Positions 1 through 10,109 of a DNA stretch of 64,000 nucleotides are shown piece by piece (position 1 is the stretch's first letter; every line of letters begins with the position of its first letter). Location of the stretch: contig JBITNC010000002.1 in the NCBI GenBank assembly GCA_050084985.1, positions 6,076,001 to 6,140,000 on the forward strand, given 5' to 3'. Below the pieces are notes generated by a model, which saw nothing but the letters and a program-made list of their open reading frames with translations, made no database searches and was not told where the DNA came from. The stretch comes from Nageia nagi (taxonomy: Eukaryota > Pinophyta). A program made the translations under genes and the position numbers.

Positions 1-993
1 AAGATAATGTTTAAAGAAAATTGGAACTAAATATTAAAGAATTCCTTTAGAAAATTTATGTGTTATATTCATATGACATGCATGGTTTTATTTATTTGAC
101 TATTTTGTATTTCTATTCACCTTCTCAAACTGACTCTTATAATGGTTTCTACCATTGTAAGTACCTCTTCTACATTCAAGGTGACTTTAGGAACATCGCT
201 AGGTAAGTTTATGGGCCATCCAGGCCCTTGTATATTTAGTCATGGATTAACTCTATCTTTTGATTTTCACCAAATGTATAAATCCTTGTTTGCTAGCATC
301 ATCATTCTCTTCTACTCAAAATTAGTACAAAACTATCTTAACTTTGCTGATGTCATCACTTCAGCTTGCTAATTGTTTAGGCCTTTACATGCCTTTTACA
401 CTTTCATATCCTAGTTTTGAATCTTTACTAGGTATTAGAATTGAAGTTGCTGATATCATTTCCTTTTGACTTATGGAACTATTTCAAATTTTACTTAAAT
501 GGTTCATATGATGTCACCTTGCTCATTATTTTAGTTCTTTGTTCTCACTATTTCACTGGCAAGCCTCCTTATGGTAGGTTCTGATGTCATTTAGGAGGAA
601 TTCTTGGGAACTTTGTTATTTTTCTTTACTAGTCCTACTTTTTTCCTTGGTTGATATCATTCCTCTCTTCCTCCCAAAATTGGATATTTTGGGAGCCCCT
701 AACATTGGCACCTTGTTGCACTCTAACAATAATCAATTTGCCTTATATTATTTACCAATTCTTCGCTTATCAATTTATAATATCACCACTTGTGCACTCC
801 AAAAATTAGATCATTTTAACACCTTTTACTTCTTGGGTACTATAGTTATTATTTTTGATAATGTCAACACTTAGAATTGCTCCTACTCCTTATGTTTAAG
901 CTTTGACTAAGTCCTAGGAAGGGGTTCTATGGTACATAACAATTTCATACTTGATTTTTGAAATAATACATACATACATACATACTTATATAT

Positions 994-1074
<81 letters not shown>

Positions 1075-1101
1075 CAAAAATGCTCTATTTTAGTATTTAC
1101 A
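1..1101 (-). repeat. Partial 3' LTR of the outer gypsy element (G-outer)
   Basis: From about base 10 to 1101 this aligns base by base, with many substitutions and small indels, to 44583-45590. Shared landmarks include the phrase around TCTATGGTACATA and the end around CTATTTTAGTAT. Two distant direct copies flanking a degraded minus-strand gypsy pol are best read as its LTR pair. In element orientation this is the 3' LTR; its U5 end lies outside the window. The high-coordinate end is set at ...TTTACA (1101). Short open frames at 142-372 and 584-874 lie inside the LTR and look like chance frames. The marked divergence from the partner makes this the oldest insertion here. Confidence 0.7.
997..1071. 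repeat. (TA)n microsatellite
   Basis: An almost pure TA run of about 75 bp, preceded by several CATA units (967-984). The matching place in the partner LTR (45547-45561) has only about 15 bp of TA, so the array grew or shrank after insertion. Confidence 0.95.
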
Positions 1102-1954
1102 TATATATTTGGTAAATTTCAAGGGAGATTTTTGCTATAAAATCATAGGAATTAGATTAGACTAACTTCCTTACTGTATATTCAAAATCGATGCTACTAG
1201 GGTTCATTCCTCTAGAAGAGGATCCAAAAATGTAGCCAAGTTACACTCCAATATAAGTGCTTTGTTTAAATTCTCATAAGATATATCCTTATACATCTAG
1301 ATAGTCTCTTTGGCCTTCATCAATAAAGTGCTATACTTCTCAATAAGAGTAAAGATGTTCTCATCAGGATATGGAAATACCTATGCTGCAAACTCTATGA
1401 CATACTCTACCATTGTAGTTATGGAGGCTTGATATTCTCCATAATTCATTGAGGTATTCTTTGTGTCTTTGTTCTTCCATGTTAAATTTATCAACATTTA
1501 TAATGCTTACATCCCAAACTAGTTCTTTCTTCCTATCCACCTATATAGTGCTCAACTCTGTATTTGAGGCCCGATTGATTATTTGAATGGCCACTTGTGT
1601 TTCCCATTTATTTTGATCAATGGTGGCATAAACCCTATCCAAATAAGGTTAAAAATTAGGTAATTCTTTTGTACACACTTCATAAAGTCTATCAATGGAG
1701 ATAGGCCCTTAAGCATTTGTGCAATCTTGGCCCACTACTTCCTTTTTAACAGGCTAAAACATCTGTACTAAATCCAATCATCTTTTGTAAATCTAGGATT
1801 TACAATTTAATGCATTTATACTCTCATTATTTAACACCATAAAATTTTCCTAATTTTCAATCTTGGCATCCCTCTATTTGACTACATTCTTCTTAGAGGC
1901 TATTTGGGCATCTTTTTTTGTGAACTTAGCTATTTTGGTGGCAATATCAACATC
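1102..1954 (-). pseudogene. Post-pol coding-like tract of G-outer, 3' part
   Basis: Read on the minus strand this interval has a long coding-like frame broken by scattered stops and shifts. Examples are DVDIATKIAKFTKKDAQIAS near 1950-1890, then WETQVAIQIINRASNTELST and FNMEEQRHKEYLNELWRISS between about 1620 and 1420. It lies between pol and the 3' LTR of G-outer and resumes at 14757 beyond the copia C2 insertion. The position is where Athila-type gypsy elements carry an extra (env-like) frame and Tat elements carry extra frames. I recognise no domain, and it could equally be a captured gene. That it was coding is moderately secure; its function is unknown. Confidence 0.5.
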
Positions 1955-1959
1955 CTTTT

Positions 1960-2442
1960 TAAAAGTAGAATAACCTCCTTTACCCAAGATCAACCTTGAC
2001 ATATATTGTTCTTAACCATAATAAAAATTACACTATAACAACATAATCACACTCACATTCACAAGGTGACTCTAGCATGTAAAATGGTTCATCTCAAGGA
2101 TGAGAGTACTCCACTTTAACTCAAGATCCTTTACTTTTCAAAGATAATTCTTACAATGCTTACAACCTCTGTCTCATCTTTTCAACCTACAAAGCATGAG
2201 AATAACTTTTCTCTATTCAAGTGTGTTTACAACAAGGCCAAGACCTCTATTTATAGGAGAGAACCCCATATTAACTCACCTTTTTACCCAAGGTTTATAT
2301 GAGGTAAGAATGGTCAAGTTGCACTTATTTAATTCCTTAAATACTAAAAAAGTATTTATAAAGAATTTTTAAGTATTTATATAAATTAAGTAAGTGAGTT
2401 ATATTTTATATACCAAACAATAATACATTAGAAATTCTAACA
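1960..2442 (-). repeat. C2 3' LTR
   Basis: It matches 14277-14751 over its length at roughly 90% by eye, with shared blocks such as CCTTTACCCAAGATCAACC and GGATGAGAGTACTCCACTTT. The minus-strand start is TGTTAGAATTTC (plus-strand end at 2442). The minus-strand end near 1960 is set by alignment to the partner LTR and by the target duplication. Confidence 0.85.
2248..2255 (-). promoter_or_regulatory. TATA box of C2 3' LTR
   Basis: On the minus strand TATAAATA lies inside CTCCTATAAATAGAGG. It is conserved in the other LTR at 14561-14568. Position and conservation suit the U3 promoter. Confidence 0.5.
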
Positions 2443-2453
2443 CTTCCCCTTAA
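2443..2453 (-). promoter_or_regulatory. Polypurine tract of C2
   Basis: Minus-strand TTAAGGGGAAG directly precedes the TGTTAG start of the 3' LTR. This is the usual priming site for plus-strand DNA synthesis in copia elements and fixes the element's orientation. Confidence 0.7.
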
Positions 2454-2543
2454 TGCAATATTAGGTAGATAATAGAGAAGATAGAGAGAGAGAAAGTAAG
2501 AGAGTTATCCTCCATAATAGATACTGTTGAAAATGGAGACTAC

Positions 2544-2604
2544 AGCCAGCCGGCCAACCGGCCAGACCCTGTCAGAACCGGCCAACCGGCCAGCCAGCCG
2601 GCCA
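2544..2604. repeat. GC-rich CCGGCC block in C1 5' LTR
   Basis: The 14-bp unit CCGGCCAACCGGCC occurs twice, and further CCGGCC copies follow. The partner block (7181-7240) differs at about eight sites, each C-to-T or G-to-A relative to this copy. The block is dense in CG and CNG, the contexts of plant DNA methylation, so deamination is the likely cause. Confidence 0.85.
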
Positions 2605-2743
2605 AAATAGAGCATTTCTTTTCTCGTTTGACACCAAATTTCAGTTTCCAAGAAGCCATGACACTTGGATATGAGTTACTGAAGGGTTGGGGGTAACCTC
2701 ATGACCTTCTAGATCCAGCTTGGGTTTAAGTTGGGTTTGTTTG

Positions 2744-2755
2744 TATTTATAAATA
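2744..2755 (+). promoter_or_regulatory. TATA box of C1 5' LTR
   Basis: TATTTATAAATA lies about 220 bp into the LTR and is conserved at 7383-7394. It is the only strong TATA-like site in this part of the LTR. Confidence 0.6.
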
Positions 2756-3148
2756 AGAGGCTTGAGTTGAGGCATACAGATTGAAGTCTGTAAGTAGTTT
2801 TAGCAGCAGTTGTGAGTTGCTTGTAATTGTAGTTTGGTGGCTTATGTAGATAGCCTGAGAGAGAGAGATTGTAGTGAGGCTTTGTTGTAGCTCCAAAGTG
2901 AAGGTTGTAGCAAGGTTGTGCTGCTGGTTTGTTGCTTGGAGGACTTGGAAGAATGTTATGCAAAAGGGTTGAAAGCTTCTCCGTGGATGTAGCCTACATT
3001 GGGTGAACCACGTTATCTCTTGTGTCTCTCATTGTGTGATTGATGTTCATAGTTGTTTGATTTCAGTATGCTTGAATGTTGTTTTTTTTGCCAAGGAGTA
3101 GGAGAATTATTGATGCTCTTGTTTATGAAATTATTGAATCCTAACAAG

Positions 3149-3160
3149 TGGTATCAGAGA
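3149..3160 (+). promoter_or_regulatory. Primer binding site of C1 (tRNA-iMet type)
   Basis: TGGTATCAGAGA starts two bases after the 5' LTR. The first eleven bases match the usual plant copia site complementary to the 3' end of initiator methionine tRNA. Confidence 0.9.
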
Positions 3161-3223
3161 TTGTTGTTTTGTTGGGATTTTGTTGGTGAATCTTGTTTGT
3201 ATATTGGAACCAAGAAGAGCACT

Positions 3224-3963
3224 ATGGCAGAAGAAGGGAGGCTGAAGGTGGAAAGATTTAATGGGCAATGATTTCAATTTTGGAAAATGCAAATGGAAGA
3301 CTACCTCTACCAAAAGGATCTCTATCAACCTCTAGAAGATAAGAGTAAGAAACCGGCTACTATGAGTGATGGAGATTGGAACTTGTTGGATAGAAAAGCC
3401 TTGGGGGATGTTAGACTTTGTTTAAGTTCTAGTGTAGCTTTCAATATTTCCAGTCAAAAAACTACTAAAGGAGTAATGGATAAACTTGCAAAAATGTATG
3501 AAAAACCATCCGCCTCAAACAAAGTATACTTAATGAAGAAATTGTTTAACATGAAAATGAATGAAGGTAGTTCAGTTCAAGACCATGTTAATGAATTCAA
3601 CACAATCACAAATTAGTTAACTTTAGTTAAGATAGAATTTGAAGATGAAGTAAGAGATTTATTAATTCTATGTTCACTTCCGAATAGTTGGAATAGCTTT
3701 GTTATGGCTATTAGTAATTCTTCTTCTAATGCGGTTTTGGTCTTTGATGAAGTTGTTGGAACAATTCTAAGTGAGGACATGAGGAGAAAGTCCACAGGAG
3801 AAAGTTCCAATGCTGCTCTCACAGTAGAGACAAGAGGAAGATCAAGGGAAAGAAGGAGAAACAAGTCAAGAAGAAAATCACAAGGAAGGTCAAAATCAAA
3901 AGGTAACACTAAATTGGAATGTTGGCATTGTGGTAAAAAGGGTCACATTAAGAAAGATTGTTG
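3224..3963 (+). pseudogene. Copia gag of C1 (interrupted by stops)
   Basis: Gag would form the particle that packages the element's RNA. The ATG at 3224 gives MAEEGRLKVERFNG, a usual copia gag start, about 75 bp after the primer site. The same frame runs on as WKMQMEDYLYQKDLY and LAKMYEKPSASNKVYLMKKL, typical of the plant UBN2/retrotran_gag family. A basic stretch then leads to a CCHC zinc knuckle, CWHCGKKGHIKKDC (about 3920-3961). In-frame stops lie at 3269-3271 (TGA), 3614-3616 (TAG) and 3962-3964 (TGA). Directly after the knuckle the coding frame moves by one base, as from a one-base deletion, and continues into pol. The rest of the frame is clean, so decay is recent. Confidence 0.9.
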
Positions 3964-5643
3964 AATAGGAAAGGAAAAGAAAGTGATAGTAGTAAAAATA
4001 ATAATGAAAGCACAAGTAACTAAGAGGCAAATATTGTTGGTGAATTAATTCAAGATGCTTTAATCATGTCTCATGAAAAGAATGGTGATTATTGGGTTCT
4101 TGATTCGGGTGCTTCATTTCATGCTACTCCACATAAGAACTATTTCTCAAATTACACACAAGGTGACTTTGGTCAAGTATTATTAGGTAATGCACACCCA
4201 TGCAAGATTGTTGGTATTGGCAATATAATAATGAAATTACCTAATGGAACAAAATGGACTCTTAATGATGCTAGACATATTCCAGACCTTAAAAGAAATC
4301 TTATATCAACAAGTAAATTGGATAAGGAGGGTTATGTGATGACATTTGGGGATGGTAGTTGGAAAGTAACTAAAGGTTCAATGGTATTTGCAAAGGGAAA
4401 TTTGGTGGGGTCTCTTTATTTGCTCACAAATGTCTTTGATTATTCATTGAATCTTGTTTCAATAGGCAATGATGCATCACTATGGCACAATAGGCTTGGA
4501 CATATGAGTGAGAAAGGCATGAAAATGTTACACTCTAATGGTTCACTCCCTAATCTAAAAGAGGTTGATTTAGGATTCTGTGAAGATTGTGTGTATGGAA
4601 AACAAAGAAGGGTTAGTTTTCTTAAAGTTGGCAAAGAAAAGAAGAGTAAAAAATTAGAGCTTCTTCATACGGATGTGTGGGGTCCTGCACAGGTTTGCTC
4701 ACTTGGGGGCTCATCTTATTTTGTCACTTTTATTGATGATTGTACTAGAAAGACATGGGTATACTGTATTAAAAAGAAATCTGATGTGTTTGAAACATTT
4801 AAGAGGTGGAAGGCATTGGTTGAGAATGAAACTAATTCTAAGTTGAAATGTCTTAAGTCCGATAATGGTGGGGAATTTTGCAACAATGAGTTTGATTCAT
4901 TTTGTTCACACAATAGCATTAGAAGGATTAAGGTAGTTCCTAGAACTCCACAGGAAAATGGGGTTGCTGAAAGAATGAATAGGACTATCTTGGAAAGGGC
5001 TAGAAGTATGAGGATACATGCTGGGTTTCCTTTGAATCTTTGGGCTAATGCTATTGACACTGCTATTTACTTGATTAACAAGGGTCCATCTATGGCTTTA
5101 GATGGAGGTATTCCAGAGGAGATCTGGACAGGTAAAAAGGTGAATTACTCATTCTTGAGAGTCTTTGGTTGTGAGGATTTTGTACATATTGATAAAGAGG
5201 ATAGAAAGAAACTTGATGCAAAATCACAAAAATGCTATCTTGTTGGATATGGTGTTAATGATTTGGGATATAGGTTATGGGATGTTGATAACCATAAAAT
5301 CATTAGAAGTAGAGATGTTGTATTCAATGAGAAAAGCATGTATAAAGATAGATTACAAAAGGTTGAGGAACCCAAGTTTGTATCTCTAGAAGATGTTGAT
5401 CAATATAAGGGTCCTGTTAATAATAATGTTCAAGCACCTCCACCACAAACACCTCAAACTTTGTCACTTAGAAGGTCCTCAAGGACTAGAAAACCTCCTG
5501 AACGATATTCTCCTGCTCTTTATCATGTTCTTTATACTGATGGTGGTGAACCTGAATGTTTTGATGAAGCTATGCAGGGTGGTACACAGATTAAGTGGGA
5601 GCATGCTATGAAGGAGGAGATGGAATCCTTACTTAAGAATTAG
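3964..5643 (+). pseudogene. Copia pol of C1: protease and integrase part
   Basis: After the frameshift the frame reads on with one stop (4021-4023), then stays open from 4066 to 5640. Protease is marked by WVLDSGASFHATP with the catalytic DSG. Integrase follows. Its zinc-binding N-terminus is WHNRLGHMS ... CEDCVYGKQ. The core has the DDE residues in LLHTDVWGP, KSDNGGEFC and PQENGVAERMN, and the downstream region includes FLRVFGCEDFVHI and KCYLVGYG. These are the normal copia positions. A TAG at 5641-5643 ends the open stretch just as the RT begins. Catalytic residues look intact; loss of function comes from the stops. Confidence 0.93.
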
Positions 5644-7101
5644 ACTTGGAGTTTGGTTGAGCTTCCAGAGGGTAAGAAGGCACTTACTAACAAATGGGTG
5701 TACAGGATAAAGGAAGAGGGAGACGAGTGACAAAGGTACAAGGTAAGACTTGTGGTAAAGGGTTTTGCTCAGAAAAAAGGTATAGATTATGATGAGATCT
5801 TTTCTCCAGTTGTTAAAATGACCTCGATTAGAGCAATATTGAGTCTTGTTGCTACTAAAAACTTGTTTCTTGAACAATTGGATGTAAAGACAGCTTTCCT
5901 TCATGGGGATTTGGAGGAGGATATTTATATGCATCAACCCAAAGGTTTTGAGGTCAAAGGTAAAGAAGGGTATGTATGTAAATTGAAAAAGAGCTTGTAC
6001 AGTTTGAAGCAAGCACCTAGGCAATGGTATCACAAGTTTGACACTTTCATGATAACAAATAAATTTGTAAGATGTAAATCGGATCATTGTGTATATGTAA
6101 AGAAGACAATAAATGGCAACTATGTAATCTTGCTTTTGTATGTAGATGATATGTTGGTAGTAGGATCTAGTATGCAAGATATTGTTGATCTTAAGAAAAA
6201 GTTGGCTAATACTTTTGAAATGAAGGATTTGGGTGAAGCTAAACAAATTCTTGGAATGAAAATAACAAGAGATAAACAAAACCACTTGCTTAGACTAAGT
6301 CAAGAAGATTATATTGATAAGGTTCTTAAAAGGTTCAATATGAAAGATGCAAAATCTGTAACTACACCATTGGCAAAGCATTTTAAACTCAGCAAACATT
6401 TAAGTCCTAAGACAGATAAGGAAAAGGAGTACATGACTAAGGTTCCCTATGCTTCGGCGGTTGGGAGTTTAATGTATGCAATGGTATGTACTAGACTAGA
6501 TATAGCACAAGCAGTGGGAGTGGTTAGTAGATTCATGAACAATCCAGGAAAAGGGCATTGGGAAGCAGTTAAATGGATCCTTAGGTATTTAAGGGGTACT
6601 TCTCATTACTCTTTATGTTTTGGTGGATCTAACTCTTGTTTGCAAGATTATGTTGACTCTGACATGGCAGGTGATATAGATGGTGGGAGAAGCACTACAG
6701 GATATGTGTTTACCATTGGAGGTACAACAGTTAGTTGGATTTCTAAGCTCCAACAGGTTATGGCTCTCTCCACTACTGAGGCAGAGTATGTTGCAATTAC
6801 GGAAGGTAGCAAAGAATTGATTTGGTTGAAGAGGTTGATGGAGGAACTGGGAAAGGTGCAGGAGGATGCGAAGCTATGGAGCGATAGCCAGAGTGCTATC
6901 CATCTTGCAAAGAACTCAGCCTTCCATTCAAGAACCAAACATATCAAATTGAGGTACCACTTCATCAGGACAGCGTTGGAGGATGGTTTTGTCAGTTTGG
7001 GAAAGATTCACACGTCTCAAAATCCTGCAGACATGTTCACTAAAGTTGTTACGAAGGAGAAGTTGGGCTCTTGCTCAACTTGGATTGGTCTTAAGGAGTA
7101 A
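5644..7101 (+). pseudogene. Copia pol of C1: reverse transcriptase and RNase H part
   Basis: In the same frame as integrase, TWSLVELPEG ... NKWVYRIKEE begins the RT. A TGA interrupts at 5728-5730, and the frame is then open from 5731 to 7099. RT motifs include KGFAQKKGIDYDEIFSPV, LDVKTAFLHGDL, SLYSLKQAPRQW and the active site YVDD (6139-6150). RNase H carries DSDMAGDIDGGRSTTGYV, LSTTEAEYVA and the SDSQSAI and KHIKLRYHFIR segments. The frame ends with TAA shortly before the polypurine tract, as expected for copia. Its product would copy genomic RNA into DNA and degrade the RNA strand. Confidence 0.94.
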
Positions 7102-7150
7102 AGGCCAAGATGAAAAGCTTTCGACCCTTGTTGCAGAGAAGGAAGTCTCC

Positions 7151-7161
7151 AAGTGGGAGAT
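7151..7161 (+). promoter_or_regulatory. Polypurine tract of C1
   Basis: AAGTGGGAGAT lies immediately before the TGTTG start of the 3' LTR, a form common in plant copia elements. Confidence 0.85.
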
Positions 7162-7789
7162 TGTTGAAAATGGAGACTACAGCCAGTCGGCCAACTGACC
7201 AAACCCTGTCAGAACCGGCCAATCGACCAGCCAACCGACCAAAACAGAGAGCATTTCTTTTCTCGTTTGACACCAAATTTCAGTTGCCAAGAAGCCATGA
7301 CACTTGGATATGAGTTACTGAAGGGTTGGGGGTAACCTCATGACCTTCCAGATCCAGCTTGGGTTTAAGTTGGGTTTGTTTGTATTTATAAATAAGAGGC
7401 TTGAGTTGAGGCATACAGATTGAAGTCTGTAAGTAGTTTTAGCAGCAGTTGTGAGTTGCTTGTAATTGTAGTTTGGTGGATTATGTAGATAGCCTGAGAG
7501 AGAGAGATTGTAGTGAGGCTTTGTTGTAGCTCCAAAGTGAAGGTTGTAGCAAGGTTGTGCTGCTGGTTTGTTGCTTGGAGGACTTGGAAGAATGTTATGC
7601 AAAAGGGTTGAAAGCTTCTCCGTGGATGTAGCCTACATTGGGTGAACCACGTTATCTCTTGTGTCTCTCATTGTGTGATTGATGTTCATAGTTGTTTGAT
7701 TTTAGTATGCTTGAATGTTGTTTTTTTTTTGCCAAGGAGTAGGAGAATTATTGATGCTCTTGTTTATATGAAATTATTGAATCCTAACA
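7162..7789 (+). repeat. C1 3' LTR
   Basis: 628 bp, same ends as the 5' LTR, followed by the GATAC target duplication. It differs from its partner by a cluster of transitions in the GC block (7181-7240), a handful of scattered substitutions and three short indels. TATA at 7383-7394. Confidence 0.96.
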
Positions 7790-7794
7790 GATAC

Positions 7795-8460
7795 AATTGG
7801 AGATAAGAACTTTACATTTTGAGAAGTAAAAGATTCCAAATAAGGATAAACTACTTAACCATTTTAACAAATGGTTTACAATAAAATAATCATCAACCAT
7901 AAATGGTTTCAAATATACAAGAAGTGGTCTTCAATAAGAAGTTGACATGATGAGCCTCCATAAGCCTACATACTTGAAGTAAGTAACTTGCAATATTAAG
8001 AAGAAACCTGCAAGATACAAGTAGATCATACATAAGATCAACTAGATGTATCATACATTTATATCAATATAATATAAATGAATAAAATAATATCATCCAT
8101 AAATTGACCAAATGGTTCACTATAAGTCATCATGAAGATGCCAAGAAAACTCATAGTCACTTGCTATATAAAAAACATGTGTTGATAATCATTATAAAAA
8201 AATAGGACATACATAGAATCATGCATATACTAGTTCCTCATACATAGATAACTAAATAGTGAAACAAGTGTATAAATAAGTTCATCACATGTGTATAACT
8301 AAACAATGCCACCATGCACATACTAGTTCCTCACACATGGAGAACCAAAAATAAAAGTGTACACAAAGATCAACACTATACAACTAAAATATCCTCATAG
8401 GGGTGAGGTTGTCATCACAAAAAATGAATTCAATAATAATTCAAACTCCAATCCCCCTTG
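7795..8460. other. Non-coding internal stretch of C2
   Basis: AT-rich sequence between the C1 insertion and the RNase H remnant of C2. In C2's own direction this is the 3' untranslated part before its polypurine tract. I see no gene or further repeat in it. Confidence 0.5.
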
Positions 8461-8469
8461 AGGAAAACT

Positions 8470-10090
8470 TCACCAACCCAAAAGATCCCTGAATCTTGTA
8501 GAACTAAGTGTTTGAAAGGGGCTTGGTGAATAAATTAATAGAGTTTGTATTCGATGGAAAATACTGAAGCTGCAAGGTGCCATACATGACTTTTTCCTTG
8601 ATGAAATATGATTGGATTGTTCTCTGATGTAACACAAGATTTTTTCCAAAGCAATGGTAGATTGATTATCTAAAGATATCAAGGATGGGCCAACTTGCTC
8701 ACATAATTTATTTCAAAATATGCCTAAGCCAAATCACTTCCTAGGCTACAATAGTAATAGATCTATATCATGCTTCCTTGTAAGATAAAGTGATTGTAGG
8801 CTACTTATTGGAAGACCAAGAGATAGCACCTAATACAATATTGAACACATAAGTAGAAGTAGATTTCTTATAATCTCTATCACCCTCATAGTCAGAATCA
8901 GATAACCCTGAGGGAACAAAAGAAGATAACTTGGTAAACTCGAGGGTAAGATCCTTTGTGCCTACAATATACCTCAAAATATTCTTAGTAGCATGAAGAT
9001 GCTTAGTATAAGGTTTGTGCATAAACCTTGCCATCATATTCACTGCATAGACAATATCTAGCCTAGAGTTAGTTAAATACAGAAGACTACCAATAAGCTA
9101 CTTATACTCTATAGCATCTGCTAATTAAGAGTTTTAGCTAGTCTCAAGCTTGATTCCATGAGTAATGGGAATAGCCAAATAATTACACTCTTCCATTCCA
9201 AACTTCTTCAAAATATATGAAACATATTTGTATTGAATAAGGTAGGTACAATCCTTACATTGATATACTTTCATACCAAGGTAGTAGTGCAAGAGATCAA
9301 GATCAATCATCTCATATTATACCTTAAGTTTGGTTATGCACTCATTTATAATCACCATATTATTCGCTATGATCAAAATATCATCCACATAGAGAGAATT
9401 AAGACTAAGTCTTTTCCTTCATTGAGCATATACAAATATGAATTTGAGTAGCATTTGGAGAACCCAAGAGTCTCAAAATATCTTGAAATCTTCTTGTACC
9501 ATGCTCTTGGTGCTTGTTTAATTCCATACAAATAGTTATTTAGCTTGAACACATGGGAATATTTTCCTTACATAACAAATCCTTATGGCTAACTCATGAA
9601 GATTTCAACATCTAAGTCACCATTGAGAAATGCACTCTTTACATCAAGCTGAAGTATCTTCCAACCTTGAGCTGTTGAAAGGGAAAGGATCAACCTAACT
9701 ATAGCCATATTTTCTATTGGGGGAAAAGTTTCCTCATAATCAAATCCATATTTTTGAGTGAAACCCTTAGCCACTAACCTTGCCTTATATTTATCAATTT
9801 CACCCTTTGAATTGTACTTGATATTAAAAATTCACTTATTCCCAATTACATTCTTTAAGGTTGAATTTGGAACTATGTCCCAAATTCTATTTTTTATAAG
9901 CACCTCAAATTCCAACTTCATAGCATCCATCCAACAAACATGTTTAGATGCCCCCTTAAAGGTTGAAGGCTCATTATGATTATTAATTTTAGAAAGGAGA
10001 GACTTATTTAAAGTCATGCTTCTAGTTATCCTCTGAGTTCGAGAATTTTGTTCGAGAGATAACTTATTTGAAGAGATATCCAACCACTTA
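8470..10090 (-). pseudogene. C2 copia RT and RNase H remnant
   Basis: Read on the minus strand, fragments follow normal copia order. From 10083 to 9832 is the RT lead-in with WMDAMKLEFEVLIKNRIWDI. From 9774 to 9589 comes KGFTQKYGFDYEETFPPI and LQLDVKSAFLNGDLDVEIFM. The RT active site YVDDILII is at about 9391-9380. From 9043 to 8801 the RT thumb and RNase H start appear as RFMHKPYTKHLHATKNILRY ... SDSDYEGDRDYKKSTSTYV ... GAISWSSNK. Stops and frame changes separate the pieces, and the RNase H C-terminus is hard to follow below 8800. Confidence 0.88.
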
Positions 10091-10109
10091 AAAATTTTTG
10101 AAGAGCATT

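Larger units (their letters stand above)
2525..3146 (+). repeat. C1 5' LTR
   Basis: 622 bp, TG...CA, about 97% identical to 7162-7789. It begins with a GC-rich block (2544-2604), has a TATA box at 2744-2755, and carries the motif GATGTAGCCTACATTGGGTG near 2988. A minus-strand 84-codon frame (2709-2963) recurs in the other LTR and is treated as a chance frame. Confidence 0.96.
2525..7789 (+). mobile_element. Copia LTR retrotransposon C1 (nearly complete, nested in C2)
   Basis: A full-length Ty1/copia element of 5265 bp. LTRs 2525-3146 and 7162-7789 begin TGTTGAAAATGG and end CCTAACA. Perfect 5-bp target duplications GATAC lie at 2520-2524 and 7790-7794. A tRNA-iMet primer site follows the 5' LTR and a polypurine tract precedes the 3' LTR. 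Gag, zinc knuckle, protease, integrase, RT (YVDD) and RNase H come in copia order in one direction. Gag-pol has at least five in-frame stops and one frameshift, so this copy is not autonomous. It inserted into C2 about 80 bp inside that element's polypurine tract. Confidence 0.96.

Noticed and set aside
2709-2963. An 84-codon minus frame, repeated at 7315-7602, that looks conserved
   Set aside because: It lies inside the two nearly identical C1 LTRs, so its repetition is explained by the LTRs. It has no domain and is opposite to the transcript.
4440-5060. Minus-strand frames inside the C1 integrase and RT, and plus-strand frames at 5165-5611
   Set aside because: They are other-frame shadows of the well-supported plus-strand pol.
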